A DNA stretch of 64,000 bases from Sternotherus odoratus (lineage: Eukaryota; Chordata; Testudines; Kinosternidae). This document shows positions 46,491 to 58,177 of the stretch, piece after piece; position 1 is the stretch's first letter, and every line of letters begins with the position of its first letter. The DNA is taken from contig JAVMKO010000001.1 of assembly GCA_032164245.1 (NCBI GenBank), positions 169,995,434 to 170,059,433 on the forward strand. The letters are read 5' to 3'. The notes under the pieces are model-generated. The model was not told the origin of the DNA and searched no databases. It saw only the letters and a list, made by a program, of their open reading frames with translations. The position numbers were made by a program, and so were the translations under genes.

Positions 46491-47705
46491 CAAAGTCCTG
46501 TGGCACCTTAAAGACTAACTATAAAGTTGTGAAGCATAAGCTTTCATGGGCTAATACCCACTTTGTCGGATGCAAGCAGTGGAAGTGTCCAGGGGCAGGT
46601 ATAGAAAAGTAGGTAAGAACCAGATAGGAGGTAATAAGGTTAGTCCAATTAGGATGAACCAGCTTGTTATCTCAAATCAGGGAGGGGTTATTCTTCTAGC
46701 AGTTGAATGGGGGGGGGGGAGACATGGAGAGAGGAGAATCTATTTTTGTAATTAGCAAGCCATTGTAGGTCTTTGTTCAGTCCCATATTGATTGTGTTAA
46801 ATTTGCAAATGAATTGCAGCTCTGCAGTTTCCCTTTGCAGTCTGGACTTGAAGTTTTTTTGCTGCAGTATGGTGACTTTTAAATCTGTAATTGTGTGTCC
46901 AGGCAGGTTGAAGTGTTCTCCTACAGGTTTTTGTATATTGCCATTCCTAATATCTGATTTGTGTGCATTTATCCTTTTTCGTAGGGACTGTCCAGTTTGG
47001 CCGATGTACATAGCAGAGGAACACTGGTGGCATATAATGGCATATATGACATTGGTTGATGTACAGGTGAATGAACCAGTGATGGTATGGTTGATCTGGT
47101 TAGGTCCTGTGATGGTGTTGCTGGTGTAGATATGTGGGCAGAGTTGGCATCGAGGTTTGTTGCATGGATTGGTTCCTGAGTTGGAGTTATTGTGGTGCAG
47201 TGTGCTGTTGCTGTTGAGAATCTGTTTAAGGTTGGCAGGTTGTCTGTGTGCCAGGACTGGCCTTCCTCCCAAGGCCTGTGAAAGTGAGGGATTATTGTCC
47301 AGGATGGGTTGTAGGTCACTGATGATGCGTTGGAGAGGTTTTAACTGAGGACTGTAGGTGATGGCCAGTGGTGTTCTGTTTTCTTTCTTGGGCTTGTATT
47401 GCAGCAGCAGGCTTCTGGGTACACGTGTGGCTCTGTTGATCTGTGTCCTTATTTCCTTGTGTGGGTATTGTAGTTTTGAGAAAGCTTGGTGAAGATCTCG
47501 TAGGTGTTGGTTTCTGTCTGAGGGGTTGGAGCAAATCCGATTGTACCTCAGTGCTTGGCTGTAGACAATGAATCGTGTGGTATGTCTGGGATGGAATGGT
47601 GGGATGGAATGTCTGGGATGGAAGCTGGTGGCATGAAGGTAGGCATAGCTGTCGGTAGGTTTTCGGTATAGGGTGGTGTCCCCCCCTCCCCCCCCCCCCC
47701 CCCGC
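46491..47705 (-). mobile_element. Penelope-like element (PLE), 5'-truncated
   Basis: Contains an open frame whose C-terminal half has a GIY-YIG endonuclease domain, a short 3' UTR (46,494-46,687) and the recurrent terminal sequence AGTCCTGTGGCACCTTAAAG / GCATAAGCTTTCATGGGCTA at 46,491-46,575. The palm and finger parts of the reverse transcriptase are missing. The 5' junction is a C-rich tract at 47,682-47,705. It sits in a hAT fragment, so it arrived later. Confidence 0.85.
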
Positions 47706-47821
47706 CTAGGAGACAGACCTGCTGTTGGCTTCTTCCAAGGCACAGCGCAGTGTTGGAACAGGTAGGGACAACCTGCCTTAGCCTGCCAACAGGTCAGAGC
47801 TGCCGTGACCCTGTGCCTCAC
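46688..47821 (-). CDS. Truncated PLE ORF: end of RT, linker and GIY-YIG endonuclease
   Basis: A 377-codon open frame. Residues about 47-200 match the end of the PLE reverse transcriptase and thumb (LYRKPTDSYAYLH; FIVYSQALRYNRICS). A cysteine cluster follows at 220-228 (CNKPRCQLC), then a GIY-YIG domain at about 258-345 (VIYAIICHQC, MYIGQTGQSLRKRINAH; Tyr260, Tyr272, Arg283, His287, and a Glu in RETAEL). A nine-residue FHPRH block is duplicated at 67-81. Residues 1-46 are not PLE: they are read from a neighbouring Charlie-like hAT fragment and a poly-glycine run made by the C-tract. It lacks the catalytic RT motifs, so it cannot retrotranspose alone. Expression is unknown. Confidence 0.8.
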   Translation of the reverse strand: MRHRVTAALTCWQAKAGCPYLFQHCAVPWKKPTAGLSPRRGGGGGGGDTTLYRKPTDSYAYLHATSFHPRHSIPPFHPRHTTRFIVYSQALRYNRICSNPSDRNQHLRDLHQAFSKLQYPHKEIRTQINRATRVPRSLLLQYKPKKENRTPLAITYSPQLKPLQRIISDLQPILDNNPSLSQALGGRPVLAHRQPANLKQILNSNSTLHHNNSNSGTNPCNKPRCQLCPHIYTSNTITGPNQINHTITGSFTCTSTNVIYAIICHQCSSAMYIGQTGQSLRKRINAHKSDIRNGNIQKPVGEHFNLPGHTITDLKVTILQQKNFKSRLQRETAELQFICKFNTINMGLNKDLQWLANYKNRFSSLHVSPPPIQLLEE

Positions 47822-47869
47822 ATTCCATGACCCGGTACTGGGTCGTGACCCACAGTTTGAAAACCACTG
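47706..47869 (-). mobile_element. Charlie-like hAT fragment (CAGTGGTTTTCAAACTGTGG)
   Basis: On the minus strand it starts CAGTGGTTTTCAAACTGTGG and continues GTCACGACCC-type sequence (ACCCAGTACCGGGTCATGG), as in Charlie-like hAT MITEs. The other end is lost at the PLE junction. Confidence 0.75.
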
Positions 47870-47934
47870 CTATAGGGAAAGGAATGTGCAGTTAATCCTT
47901 AGCTCTTAAACTTTTCATTAGCAGATTTCATTGT

Positions 47935-48128
47935 GCTTCACAATCTTTAATGCATCAGTTTCACAACACACCCCTGTGCAGTAGGGAAGAGGAAGAATTA
48001 TCATCTCCATTTTACAGGTGGGGAACTGAGGCTAAGTGGCTTGCCAAGTGTTACACAGAAAGTCTGTAGCACAGCAGGGAATTGAGCCTCTGTTTCCCAA
48101 GTCCTAGGCTACTGCCCTAACCTGGGGA
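47935..48128 (-). repeat. MIR-like SINE, minus strand
   Basis: ATCATCTCCATTTTACAGGT, GGGAACTGAGGCTAAGTGGC, TTGCCAAGTGTTACACAGAA and AGGGAATTGAGCCTC are an antisense MIR. Confidence 0.78.
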
Positions 48129-48204
48129 CCATGAGAGTGATGTGTCCTAAAATAACACGAGATGCATTATCTTTTGAGAAACATCAATATAATCACTCTC
48201 ACAT

Positions 48205-48494
48205 AGGTCTTGTCTGCATGGCGCTGTACTGCAAACTAGAGAGATGTGATTTCTAGAGCACTCTTATGTGCTGTGCTCTAACTGCCCTGTGTAGACCCTG
48301 TTGGCACAAACTAACAGGTGCCTAGTTCATGCTGATGTAGTCTCTTTTCCTAAAGGACTACATTCATGTGCTTTCGTTACTTTTTAGTTTATGCAGCAGG
48401 GTCTACAGGGGGCAGTTAGAGCAGAACGCAGGAGTGCTCTACAATTCACATCCCTCTAGTTTTCCCCGCAAAAGCCATGTAGACAATGCCTTAG
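48205..48494. mobile_element. MITE (GGTCTTGTCTGCATGGCGCT)
   Basis: Left end ATAGGTCTTGTCTGCATGGC and right end GCCATGTAGACAATGCCTTA are inverted; the inner AGAGCACTCTTATG and AGGAGTGCTCTACA stems pair. Noncoding. Confidence 0.65.
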
Positions 48495-48804
48495 ATGCAG
48501 ATAGAAGCCCATGGGCTGCAGGTTGCTGTGATTGGAAAATCCTAGAGCAGTTACTTTGGTTTCTCAGCATTTCTTAATTTTTTTTTAAACTCAGCTGTAA
48601 ATTGCTCACTGGCAACCAGAATGGATTAGGTAACATTGTTACCTATATAGAGCAATAACTATTGAATGGATGGAATGAAGTATCTGCCCCATTTTTGAGA
48701 GGTCAGTCTTATCTAGGGTTAACACTATAGGGAAAGGAGATGCACTAATAGAGATCATATCTTTTGGATAAATGTTAAACTAACCGGTATTTGGCAAGTC
48801 TATA

Positions 48805-48915
48805 GTCATAAGAACATAAGAGCGGCCACACTAGGTCAGACCAATGGTCCATCCTGCCCAATATTCTGTCTTCTGACAATGGCCTATACCAGGTGCTCCA
48901 GAGGGACTGAACAGA
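48805..48915 (+). repeat. Common chelonian interspersed repeat fragment
   Basis: CATAAGAACATAAGAGCGGC, GGTCAGACCAATGGTCCATC and CAGAACAGGTAATTATCAAG are a sequence I know as very frequent in turtles. I believe it is LINE-derived, but its class is not settled from this fragment. Confidence 0.6.
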
Positions 48916-48958
48916 ACAGGTAATTATCAAGTGATCTATAGATCCATAGTCACCATCA

Positions 48959-49825
48959 TCCTATATAATAAAAGGTCAGAGGAAGTTTGTCCGAAGCCAT
49001 CATGCACAGTAGAGACGGCCCAGACGAACAGCCTGCTGGGAGTGGTAGTTCGGTGGCACAAAATGGCCACTGCGGGCCGTAGAGATGGCCCGGACAAACA
49101 GCCGTAAGCACTTTGGCCATGGCAGGGGTGGGTAAGTGTGTACGGGCGGCAGCCAGTCACGAGCCTGCATAGACACGTCCCAACGACGAGCAGGCGCACG
49201 GCACTCCCTTTTATGGAGGCAGGGCCGGGGCAGCACGGAGCAGCGGAGTGGTCACTGCCAGGAGAGCGGGGGGAACGTGCGTGTGGGCGGCGCTGGTGGA
49301 AAGGAGCGGGTGTGGGTGCGTGTGGTGCATTGTGGGGCAGTTGTGGTATAGTTTGAGTACAGTGGGGGTAGGAGAGGACGGGGGCTGTGTGGTATAGAGG
49401 TGAGGAGGGTACAATGGGGGTAGGAGAGGACGGGGGCTGTGTGGTATGGGGCTGGGTGGGTACAGTGGGGGCATGAGAGGAACGGGTCTGTGTGATATCG
49501 AGGGAAAGGGGTAGGGGCAGGAGATGGACTGTGGTGTAGGGAAAAGGGATTGGGGATATGAGAGGTTTTTGTGGTTTAGGTATGAGGGGTGGGATAGTGG
49601 GGGTACAGTGGGGGTTTGAGAGGAAAGGTTTGTGTGGTATAGGTGTGAGGGTTTGGGGAGTGTACTGGGAGTATATTTATGGAGTAGGAGAGGAAGGTAT
49701 ACGTGTGGTGTACCTGTTTGGCATTGGGAAGAGGTTGGTGTAGAAGACTTGGTTTATGTTGGTGTGACAGTACAGGGGAATATTTTATATCCAAACAAAA
49801 CCTTGGCCCGTGTACACTTTATAAA
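48959..49825 (+). mobile_element. Helitron-like element with internal minisatellite
   Basis: The left end TCCTATATAATAAAAGG follows an A, the usual 5' signature of vertebrate Helitrons of the HeliBat type. The interior is GC-rich and then tandemly repeated (49,350-49,730). The right end is uncertain: GGCCCGTGTACACTT at 49,806-49,820 resembles half of a Helitron 3' hairpin, but no clear hairpin and CTRR end could be read. No Rep/helicase is encoded. Confidence 0.5.
49350..49730 (+). repeat. Degenerate minisatellite, period about 52
   Basis: Units with GGTACAGTGGGGGTAGGAGA and GGACGGGGGCTGTGTGGTAT recur roughly every 52 bases, clearest at 49,359-49,460 and decaying to the right. The open frames on both strands here are repeat artefacts. 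Confidence 0.8.
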
Positions 49826-50653
49826 ATTAGCTATGTGTCAATGAAGTTCCTACCTGCTAACTTCAGGAAGTGAAAAAAGGACTAATTCTAATGCTTCCAT
49901 TTAATGAATATCAGAAAGAAGCAGAATATTGTAATCCATTAAGATTTCAAACATAAAAGTTTGAAATACATTATTAAAACCTAAATAAATGCTTATTCAC
50001 AAAGCTTCCAGTACAATTTAAGGATAGACGTAGAAAACCATTATATTAAAACAACATGTTTTGAATGTTGTTATAAGGATGTTTGAGTGTATGAAAATTC
50101 ATGTTTAACTTAAAAAGCAAACATTTGCAGTCATAGTTAAAAATCCATAAGCAACTTTAATTCTGACCCTATATCAGTGGCCATCATCTAGCTCTCAACC
50201 AACAATCCCTTTTTCCAAATATAATTCCTTTGATGACATCCATGTTTCTGATATGAATTGCAATACTTTGGTAACCACAGTGTAAATAAAGACAAAGAAC
50301 AAAGATTAGAGTTAATAAGATTACCTCAGTAATAGAGTTACAGTATTTTGGCTCCAGTTCATCTAGGAGATATCAATAATTTGCTATGCTACAGTTATAT
50401 AATAACTCCCACTATCATTATAAAAGGGCCAGCAGTCTAAACACTATTTACATTGCCGATTGACAGCAAGAAGCAGAAACATTTGACTTTTCTGTATGCA
50501 CTCAGGAACCAACAGTCTTGTAGCAACTGTTCGGCTATAAATGAAAAAGCCAAATTTATATTTTCCACCAAAATACCCATGGATTTGAACACCCTCCCAT
50601 CTTTGTAATCTCCTGATATGTTTTAGATACTGTATCATATAAGGGATAGATGG
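49826..50653. other. Intergenic, nothing recognised
   Basis: AT-rich sequence without a supported feature before the hAT target duplication at 50,654. Confidence 0.5.
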
Positions 50654-51139
50654 TGGGAAGGCAGGACCGGCCCACAACATTTTGGCACCTGAGGCAGGGA
50701 GCTCAAACAGCCCCTTGCTTGGGCCAAAACTTTGAAAGGTCTCAATTCTGCATTCTTCCTGTTCTACTCCTCTCGTAGCACTGCTCTTCTACCTACCCCA
50801 ATAAAAGAGAACTAACAACTTAAAATGCCTTGTTCAGAAATTTTAAGTAACACTCAACTTTCAAATGCCTGAACAGCAAATGTAACTTTTCTTCTCTGCA
50901 TAGTAAACACTGGCATTTTTATCTGTTTGAATAATCAAAACAGTGCTTTCCATGACTTCTTGGTTGCAAAGATTTGACCTGTTTCCTGAAAGTCCACAGT
51001 CTGGGCCAGCTCATGCTCTATTGTGATGGCTGAAAGGCTGACCAGCCTCTCCTGTGTCATTGTGGAGTGTAGATGTGTTTTTAGTAACTTCAGCTTGGAG
51101 AAGCTGCATTCTCCACTGGCAACTGTTGCAGGAAGTGTT

Positions 51140-53334
51140 AGAAGTATTCAGAGAGCAACAAAAGCATTTGGAAAGAGGATGGTCATCTTATTTGCGCACT
51201 TATATTCCAGAACAGTCTTTGAAATTGATCCTGCCGAAATGTATCTTGAAAGCGCTTTCACTTCATCACCTAAATCACTCGCATCAATATCACACATGTC
51301 ATCATGTGTCAACACTGTCTTTAGTCCCCTGCATTGCTGGTATACGTCTTTTTCAGGTATAGTGAGGCATTTCAGAATATCATACAACATTCCAAATATA
51401 CTGCTGTGTTCCTTGAGCTGCATGAAATGTTCTTCAACTGACTGTATTGTACAATCTAGCACCTGGTTAAAGAATTCAACTTTGAATTGTTGTTTGGTGT
51501 TTCAAATGGGATTATCCCATGCCTCATAATCAAAATGTCTTCTTCTTTGGTGACTCTTGTATTCTTGAATGGGTAGGAAAATAGCTTTAGTGTGAAGTTC
51601 CTCTGGCAACTTCTGTGCACTCTTTGAAACATTTTGAAATCCCCCATCTGACCGGTAAGACTATAGGTATGACTTTGCTTTGTCCACTTGTTCCATTGCT
51701 CTAGATATATCAAGGTCAACACCTTGGAATTTCTTGCTAACATTTATTTCAAACAGTATGACATGCCACGACACTAAGCCACACAGAAATGTGAAGTTAT
51801 GTATGTTTCTGGTGATTCCATTTCCCTCTGCTACTGTTCTCCCATGAACAGTTCCTGTCATAGCATTATCCTGCATAATTGCAACTATGGTATCATCTAT
51901 CTTCCCAATTTGGTGGTTGATAGGCTTTATCGCTTCCATTCGACTTTCCCATTGTGTGGCACTCAATGGTTTCAGTGTCAGAGAGGATGTTCCCAGATGT
52001 TGCTTCAAAATTTGCCATTGATGAGTTGCTGCTTTGATGCATGGAAGCTTTGATGAATGGATGCGTTGAATTACATTTAAAAAATCAGCAGCTAGAAGAT
52101 GCTGCTGCTGCATCACTGACCACCAAGTTCAATGAATGAGAACTGCATGGGACAAAAAAAGCTCGAGGGTTTAACTCTCAGATTGGTGTCTGCACTTCTC
52201 TGTTCTTTCCTCTCATGTTGGCAACATTATCATAGCCCATACCTCTCATGTCAGCTATCGCAGTTCCCATATCTTCAAGGTAGTGGGGTGTGAACATTTC
52301 TTGGGTGGTGACTCTTCTTAGATGCTCTTTGAGCACAGCATCAAACTCAGCCATCAGCTCCACAATTTTAAGGAAGTTTCCATTGTTTGGCACATACAGT
52401 TGATCTGAAGTGCCACGCAGTGATAGATTTTGGTTAGCAAGCATTCTCACACAAAATGGCAATGAGTGTTTTCAGAACATTTTGCCAGTAAAAAGACACT
52501 GATGCAATCTTCTCTTGATGTTGATCATCTGTGGTGGTCTTTAACCTTAGTCTCATCTCAAGCTCTTTCCACCTATGAAATGCTCTCTGGTGATTTGCTG
52601 CCTTTTCATGGCATGCCAGATTTCTAGCCCGATTTTTCCAGTCCTTTGTTCCTGTAGAACCCAATGAGGCTGGAACATTAGACTGGAAGAGTTTGCAACA
52701 AAAACAGTATGCAGCATTCTGGGTTTTTGGGTACAAGCCATGGCCTCTCCACTCTGTCACCATTGGGGATTTCACGCCAATAGTGTGTTGAATGGAACCT
52801 TCTATTTTCATTGTCTTTGGGGAAGATGAAGTTTTTCACTTGCTGTGGCCCAGGCAGTACAAGGAAGTTCCTCAGACTACTGCTCAAATGGGTCCACAGT
52901 CCTGGATCATCTAGACTTAAGGAACTAAACTCAGCAACAGCTATTTCTTGCGCCTCCATCACACTCTTGTCTGATCTAGAATCAGAGAGGTAGTCGTGTT
53001 AGTCTGGATCTGCAGAAGCGACAAAGAGTCCTGTGGAACCTTAAAGACTAGCAAAGGCCTTGTCTTATGTACACTTTTCTTCAGGAATGATTACATCCAT
53101 TTGAGATGGAGATATGGATGCTGCTGTAGCTGCCAGGTCATCTGTAATCTGAAAAACCGGAAGATCAGGCATCTCCCCTCCACTCACATCCTCACTGGGG
53201 CAGGAAGGCTCAACGTGAACATTTGTGTCTATGTATCTGAGGAGTGATCCTTCCTCCTTAGATAGAAAATCTTCCTTTGCTTTCTTTCTTTTTCTGAATG
53301 CTGCCCCAGAGACCAATTTTCTTCTTTCACTCAT
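51140..53334 (-). pseudogene. hAT transposase, TTF-type zinc finger / ZMYM1-like, broken
   Basis: Consecutive homologous blocks appear in different frames. MSERRKLVSGAAFRKRKKAK is the N-terminus (53,334). Then comes a TTF-type zinc-finger region (WREIPNGDRV; NAAYCFCCKLF; LACHEKAANHQRAF), a DUF4371-like region (LRGTSDQLYVPNNGNFLKIV; MGYDNVANMRG), the catalytic core (51,661-52,116) and the C-terminal dimerisation part (VEEHFMQLKEHSSIFGMLYD; 51,148-51,462). Frameshifts lie near 52,800, 52,450 and 52,170 and stops near 51,660. Host ZMYM1 is a domesticated relative, but the TIRs and TSDs show this copy is a transposon. Confidence 0.88.
52978..53058 (+). mobile_element. Short PLE-type fragment inside the hAT transposase
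   Basis: Reads GTTAGTCTGGATCTGCAGAA and AGTCCTGTGGAACCTTAAAG, as in the foldback at 19,242. Flanks CTTGTCTGATCT (52,966-52,977) and CTTGTCTTATGT (53,059-53,070) agree at ten of twelve positions, a decayed target duplication. Confidence 0.75.
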
Positions 53335-53840
53335 GACTGCTGTTCTGTGCCAGCTGTAGTGGTTCTCAACATTCAGTTGAAGGGGACAAATAAGCAGGCT
53401 TGTGGCAGGGCCCGAGTGAGGGAAGACATCAGTGCCGTAAGGGCCTAACTGGCTCTTTCTACTTCAGTTGACTGCCTGTTCTCAAGTCAGTTCAGGGAAG
53501 CAGCAGGAAACAGGAAGCTCCCTGAGAAGCTGGTGTTAATCAGTCCAGGCTCCTGGAGGTGCTAGAGAGGTACATAAGAGGCTCCTCCTCCTCTCTCTCC
53601 CTGCAGCTCCTGCTGCTTTCTGTTATTCCCTCTCACGTTTTCCTCTGCCTGTGCCTCCTTCCTCCAGCACAGAGCTCCACCATCTCTGTGCATCTAGAGC
53701 AGAGAGAATACATATGCACCAGCAGCAGACACAATTTTCTATACTCTGGGTCCTAGTGGAGTGCCCCTCCCCCCATTCTGGCATCTGAGGAAGCCACCTC
53801 AGTTCGTCCACCTCATGGTAAGGCCAGCCCTGTGGGAAGG

Positions 53841-56800
53841 GATACTGTATAGGGCCAGGATTAAGGCTATTGTGTGGCTAGGGGAGTTTTCTGACTTGAA
53901 AGTGTTTGGTATTGAATCTTAACTCTGAATTTTTAGACTAATTAATTTATTATTTTTGAATGTCAGTGTTCTGCTTTTTTAATCTATCTGACATCTCTCT
54001 ACAAACACATCTGTGATATAGTAGTGGTACGCAGCCTGGAGAAACTGCCTTGGTCCCTACTAGCCTTTATCCTGTGGATGATTGGGGGCTGTTTCTGGCA
54101 TGACCACAGCCTCAGGACCACTTTAAGTTGCACCTGTCTGCACTGGCCCTATGGGGGCATTCTGACATTTTAGGACTGTTGGAGTGCAAGGACATGCTGG
54201 CTATGTCCCCAATTCAATGTCACCTATTCACTAACCTAGGGTGGGGTAAGAATCCCTAAGAAATTGTCTTTATGGCCCCTTTGCATTGTTGGATCATTAC
54301 ATGAGGAACTCCCTCAGGTACGTTCAAGTCCCACTGGAGTACTCCTACGCACATTTACACACACCTACATACAACCACAAAAGGAGAAGTAGCTACAACC
54401 ACAGCTCACTGCATCTGACGTAGTTTGGTTGACGAGCACTGAATACAAGGATGTTGTACATTACTGGGGAGATTACTGTACAGCTATAGATCAAGGTTTT
54501 TTTAAAAAATGGGTGCCTATAGTTAGGTTCCTGTTGTTATATTTAGGTGATATTTGAAGACACGGGAGCTTCATGGGAAGTCTTTTGAAAATCAGGCTAT
54601 TTGTCTAAATATGGTTTTAGGAATTTAGGTTTAAATACTCAGTTTAAAAAACATCATGGCTACAATCGTTAGTTGTTAATTTATTGTACTATTCTAGCTG
54701 AATAGTACTGACTGCCAAGATTCCCTTCTGGTCATTGGTTAGGGATATAGTAAATATTTTTGACCTAGTAATTCTGTCTTTGCTTTCAGTGGTTCAGCTT
54801 TAGTAATGCAGAGGTTGGCATTTTAGTTTTCTTCTATCCTTCCTCAATTGAATAACCCATAGGCTACGCAAAGGATGATAATTTCAATTATAATCAGTGA
54901 TATAAAACCATGGCTATTTCCTCAGGCTCCTTTTTCCTTTTCATCATGCTTTAATTTCAGAAATTGAGTGTAGGAAAAAGTGGTTAAGGAATAACAACGT
55001 ATTGACATTTGATAAATATAGAATAATTAATTGGAATGCGTCTGCTTTTAGCTGATGTTGATTTGCCTGGAACAGTCTTGGGATCATAAGGACTTGAGTG
55101 GAGCTGGAAGAGCATGATCGCTAAGCTGTACTGTGGCTTACTCTCTTGCTGTTAAGATACTGGTACCTTGCTAGTAAGGGCCCCCTAGCAATTGTCCTAA
55201 TTGATGGTTGGTAGCAATATGAAAGACACTGAGATTTCTGGGCCAGTTTAGTGGTAACCAGTTGGCACTATGGACAAGATTCACAATAGGCTTTGTTTGG
55301 CTTGCTAGGATATCCTTCACTGAAGAAATGGTGGCAACAACAAACCAACTCTTTTTTGCTGTCAGTGTCCTATCTTATGTAGGGCATGTGCCAGATGAAC
55401 TAATTATCTCTGGAGTATCCAACAGACAAACTGTTGCTCTTTGAGCTGCTTTATCCATCTTCAGTTTGGATACACCATGTAAGTCTTGCTCTGTCGAGCA
55501 AGTGGCAAAATCCCACTCTCTAACACCCTATGTGATAGACCAAGTGAAATGTAGCAGATGGGAGACCAGTTCCTCCTGGACTGGAAAATAAAATGCCTGT
55601 TGTAACCATACATTCTCTTGCTCGTACATTAACAACAATGAAAAAATGTTTTTCACAGTCTAAGAGGGTTTGCACAGCTGAAAATCAAACTCAAAATAAA
55701 TCAGGCCTGGGAACCTCCAGCCAAGGAACAGAAGAAAATGGTTCTGTCCAGTGGAAAGAGGTTTTTTCATCCAGTCAAGTTTCTGCTTTCCCAAAGAAAG
55801 GGTCTGACTTCTAAGGCAGATTACATCATAATGCCAGGTTCCCCACAACACTCATCTTTTAAATACCTTTGAGGAATAAAAGAATGCTCTACAAGTGGGA
55901 CCAGACACACTTCCCCCATGGATGGGATCCCAGGCAAACCCTCCACATGAAGCATGCAGATGTGATGTTTCCATTGTTCAAAAACTGATCAACTGTTTTC
56001 TTACCAGTTGCTGGTTGGGGTGTATAGAACGTATCAGATTTGAGTCCAGATCTGAACTTCCCCAAAATTCAATGGGGTTTTGACCTGGTGTTGCAGTCAA
56101 AGTCCATCTCGGTTTTTAACATACTTGAAATACTAGAGGGAGGGTCAGTGGCATGTTTGGAGCAGAGCAGAGCAAAGACCTTGAGAACCACACTAGCAAT
56201 AGATGATATGTTATACCTAAACAAATGGCTGTCTGGGCTCATGGTAAACTTATTAAAATACAGGAATATAGCTATGAACAGAGTATATTGCTTATATAGA
56301 ATATTCTTTTTTGAACTTAGAGGACATCTGCAAGAATTTTAAAGCGAGATTAAAAGAGAATGCCATTGTTGGAATTCTTAAGGGTCTAATTGTAATTTAT
56401 GAATGTTTTGGTTATCTTGAGTGAATTCATTCTGGGATGAGGTAATAAAATAGATTAAATAATGTTTTGGAAATTGACATTACTAATGACCCAAAAATCA
56501 GTTATCTGGGAACTAGCAGTCTAAATGGACTGCATACAAAGTTCTTTGTAAGAACAAGAGCTGTAGAAAAGATCATGATGCTATAATAATGGAAACTAAC
56601 ACACAGCTAGAATGTTGTAGACATCTACACTGGGCTAAGGGAACTGGCAAATTTTTCCTGGTTATAGGACACATTCATTTCAAGTCTGTGAACGCAATAC
56701 TATTCAGACATCTAAAAAATAGAAGGTAGATTAACATTTCAATGTAATCTTTAAACGAAAAGCACAGTGAAATAGGAAACCATGTAATACAACAGGATGT

Positions 56801-58177
56801 CAGATGAGTGCCAAGATCTGAGAAACAGGAACTGAACTTTCTGCATCTTGGGACCTTCATTAAAATATTTTGGTTCTAATTTTTGCAACTGTAAGAGTAA
56901 TTTCAACAAGAACTAAATTTTTTATTGTAAGGGGCCATTCACACAATTCTCATGGATGTCAATGACACTGTGATATGTAGATCAATTTATGACATGGTCC
57001 ATAATCTTTTGAGGAATATTATATTTATAAAACACATTCCTAGTTCTGTTGAATTTCCCTAAAAGTCCATTTTCTTGGGAGCTACACTAGCTACAGTATT
57101 AAAATAGCTGATTTGTCTGGCTGCTACAGGTGTAGCACAATGAACAATATTATTAAGCATGTAGTATTAGCCATTCATTTTACAAAGAATAAACAGGAAC
57201 CATATTGAATGGCAACATCGGTTGACTGATCAGCTCTGTACTGCCTTTCAGATCCATCCGCTGAACATGCTTTCATTTTTATGTTATAGACATGTTGGGG
57301 TTTTGTAACACTTTAATTGCTGAAGATATTACTCATGGTAATGGACACAATGCCAGCTATATCTTCTGCTGTATTGTTTTGGGAGTGTCAGCCTTTTGAC
57401 TGGCCTAGTCCTTTATTTTAGACACTTCCCTCTAACAGACGTTTCAACACAGCCCCCCGCCCCCCTCAAATATGCTCCCTCTTTTCCATCATTGAATCTG
57501 GTGTGGCAGACTGTGTACAAGCTTCTGTGTATCAATGTACAAAATATTCCGGACATCTTTAGCATTGTACATTGTTCCTTCTGAAGACTAGTGAGGAAAT
57601 TATTGACTGACATTTTTCTTTTAAAGAAAACTTGTGTGGCTTATCATCTGTATATATCCCCACCCAATTCTCCCCCACACCCTATTGTCTCCCCCCTACT
57701 ATCTTGGAGTCAAATGTTCAAACCTGGATACAATCGGCATTTCCACAAATATTCACAGATCTAATGCATCTGCAAGTACAAGCCTTTGTTTACACAAATC
57801 AGCATTTGTGTCAGGGATTTGTTAGATACCCCCCTCGAATTCTCTGCCCCAGTTACATACAGTGTTGCCAATTTAGTCGTTGGTTGGAAATTTGAATTAA
57901 AATTGAAACATTAATACACACTTTAAAAGCATATATAGTATATGATAAAATACTTGTACCTGAGAAAGCACAGTGGGTTTGAAAAGTATGAAAAAAGACA
58001 AGCTTCCTCACACAGCTGTCATTTATGACAATGTCAGCTCATTTATTTTGGTTATATTGGCCTACCTAATAATTTCTAAGTATTATTTATAAGCAAGGTC
58101 TGAATGAGCTGTCCTCTGACAGCTAGTGATGAGCCAGGGGTGGGTGGAAAGGCTTCTGGACCAGACTGTATTCACAT
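53841..58177. other. Long stretch with nothing recognised
   Basis: I see no supported exon, ORF or repeat boundary across about 4.3 kb. Short frames at 55,262-55,814 and 57,396-57,895 have no recognisable protein content. Possible distal regulatory sequence upstream of ICOSLG cannot be judged from one sequence. Confidence 0.45.

Larger units (their letters stand above)
50662..53832 (-). mobile_element. Full-length hAT transposon with decayed ZMYM1-like transposase
   Basis: The ends CAGGACCGGCCCACAAC and AAGGCCAGCCCTG are inverted. TGGGAAGG flanks both sides exactly (50,654-50,661 and 53,833-53,840), the 8-bp duplication of hAT elements. Length 3,171 bp. The coding region on the minus strand runs from about 53,334 to 51,140 and is broken. 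An 81-bp PLE-type fragment is inserted at 52,978-53,058. Confidence 0.93.

Noticed and set aside
49211..49794. Tyr/Pro/His-rich frames around 49.2-49.8 kb
   Set aside because: They are translations of the minisatellite in the Helitron-like element.
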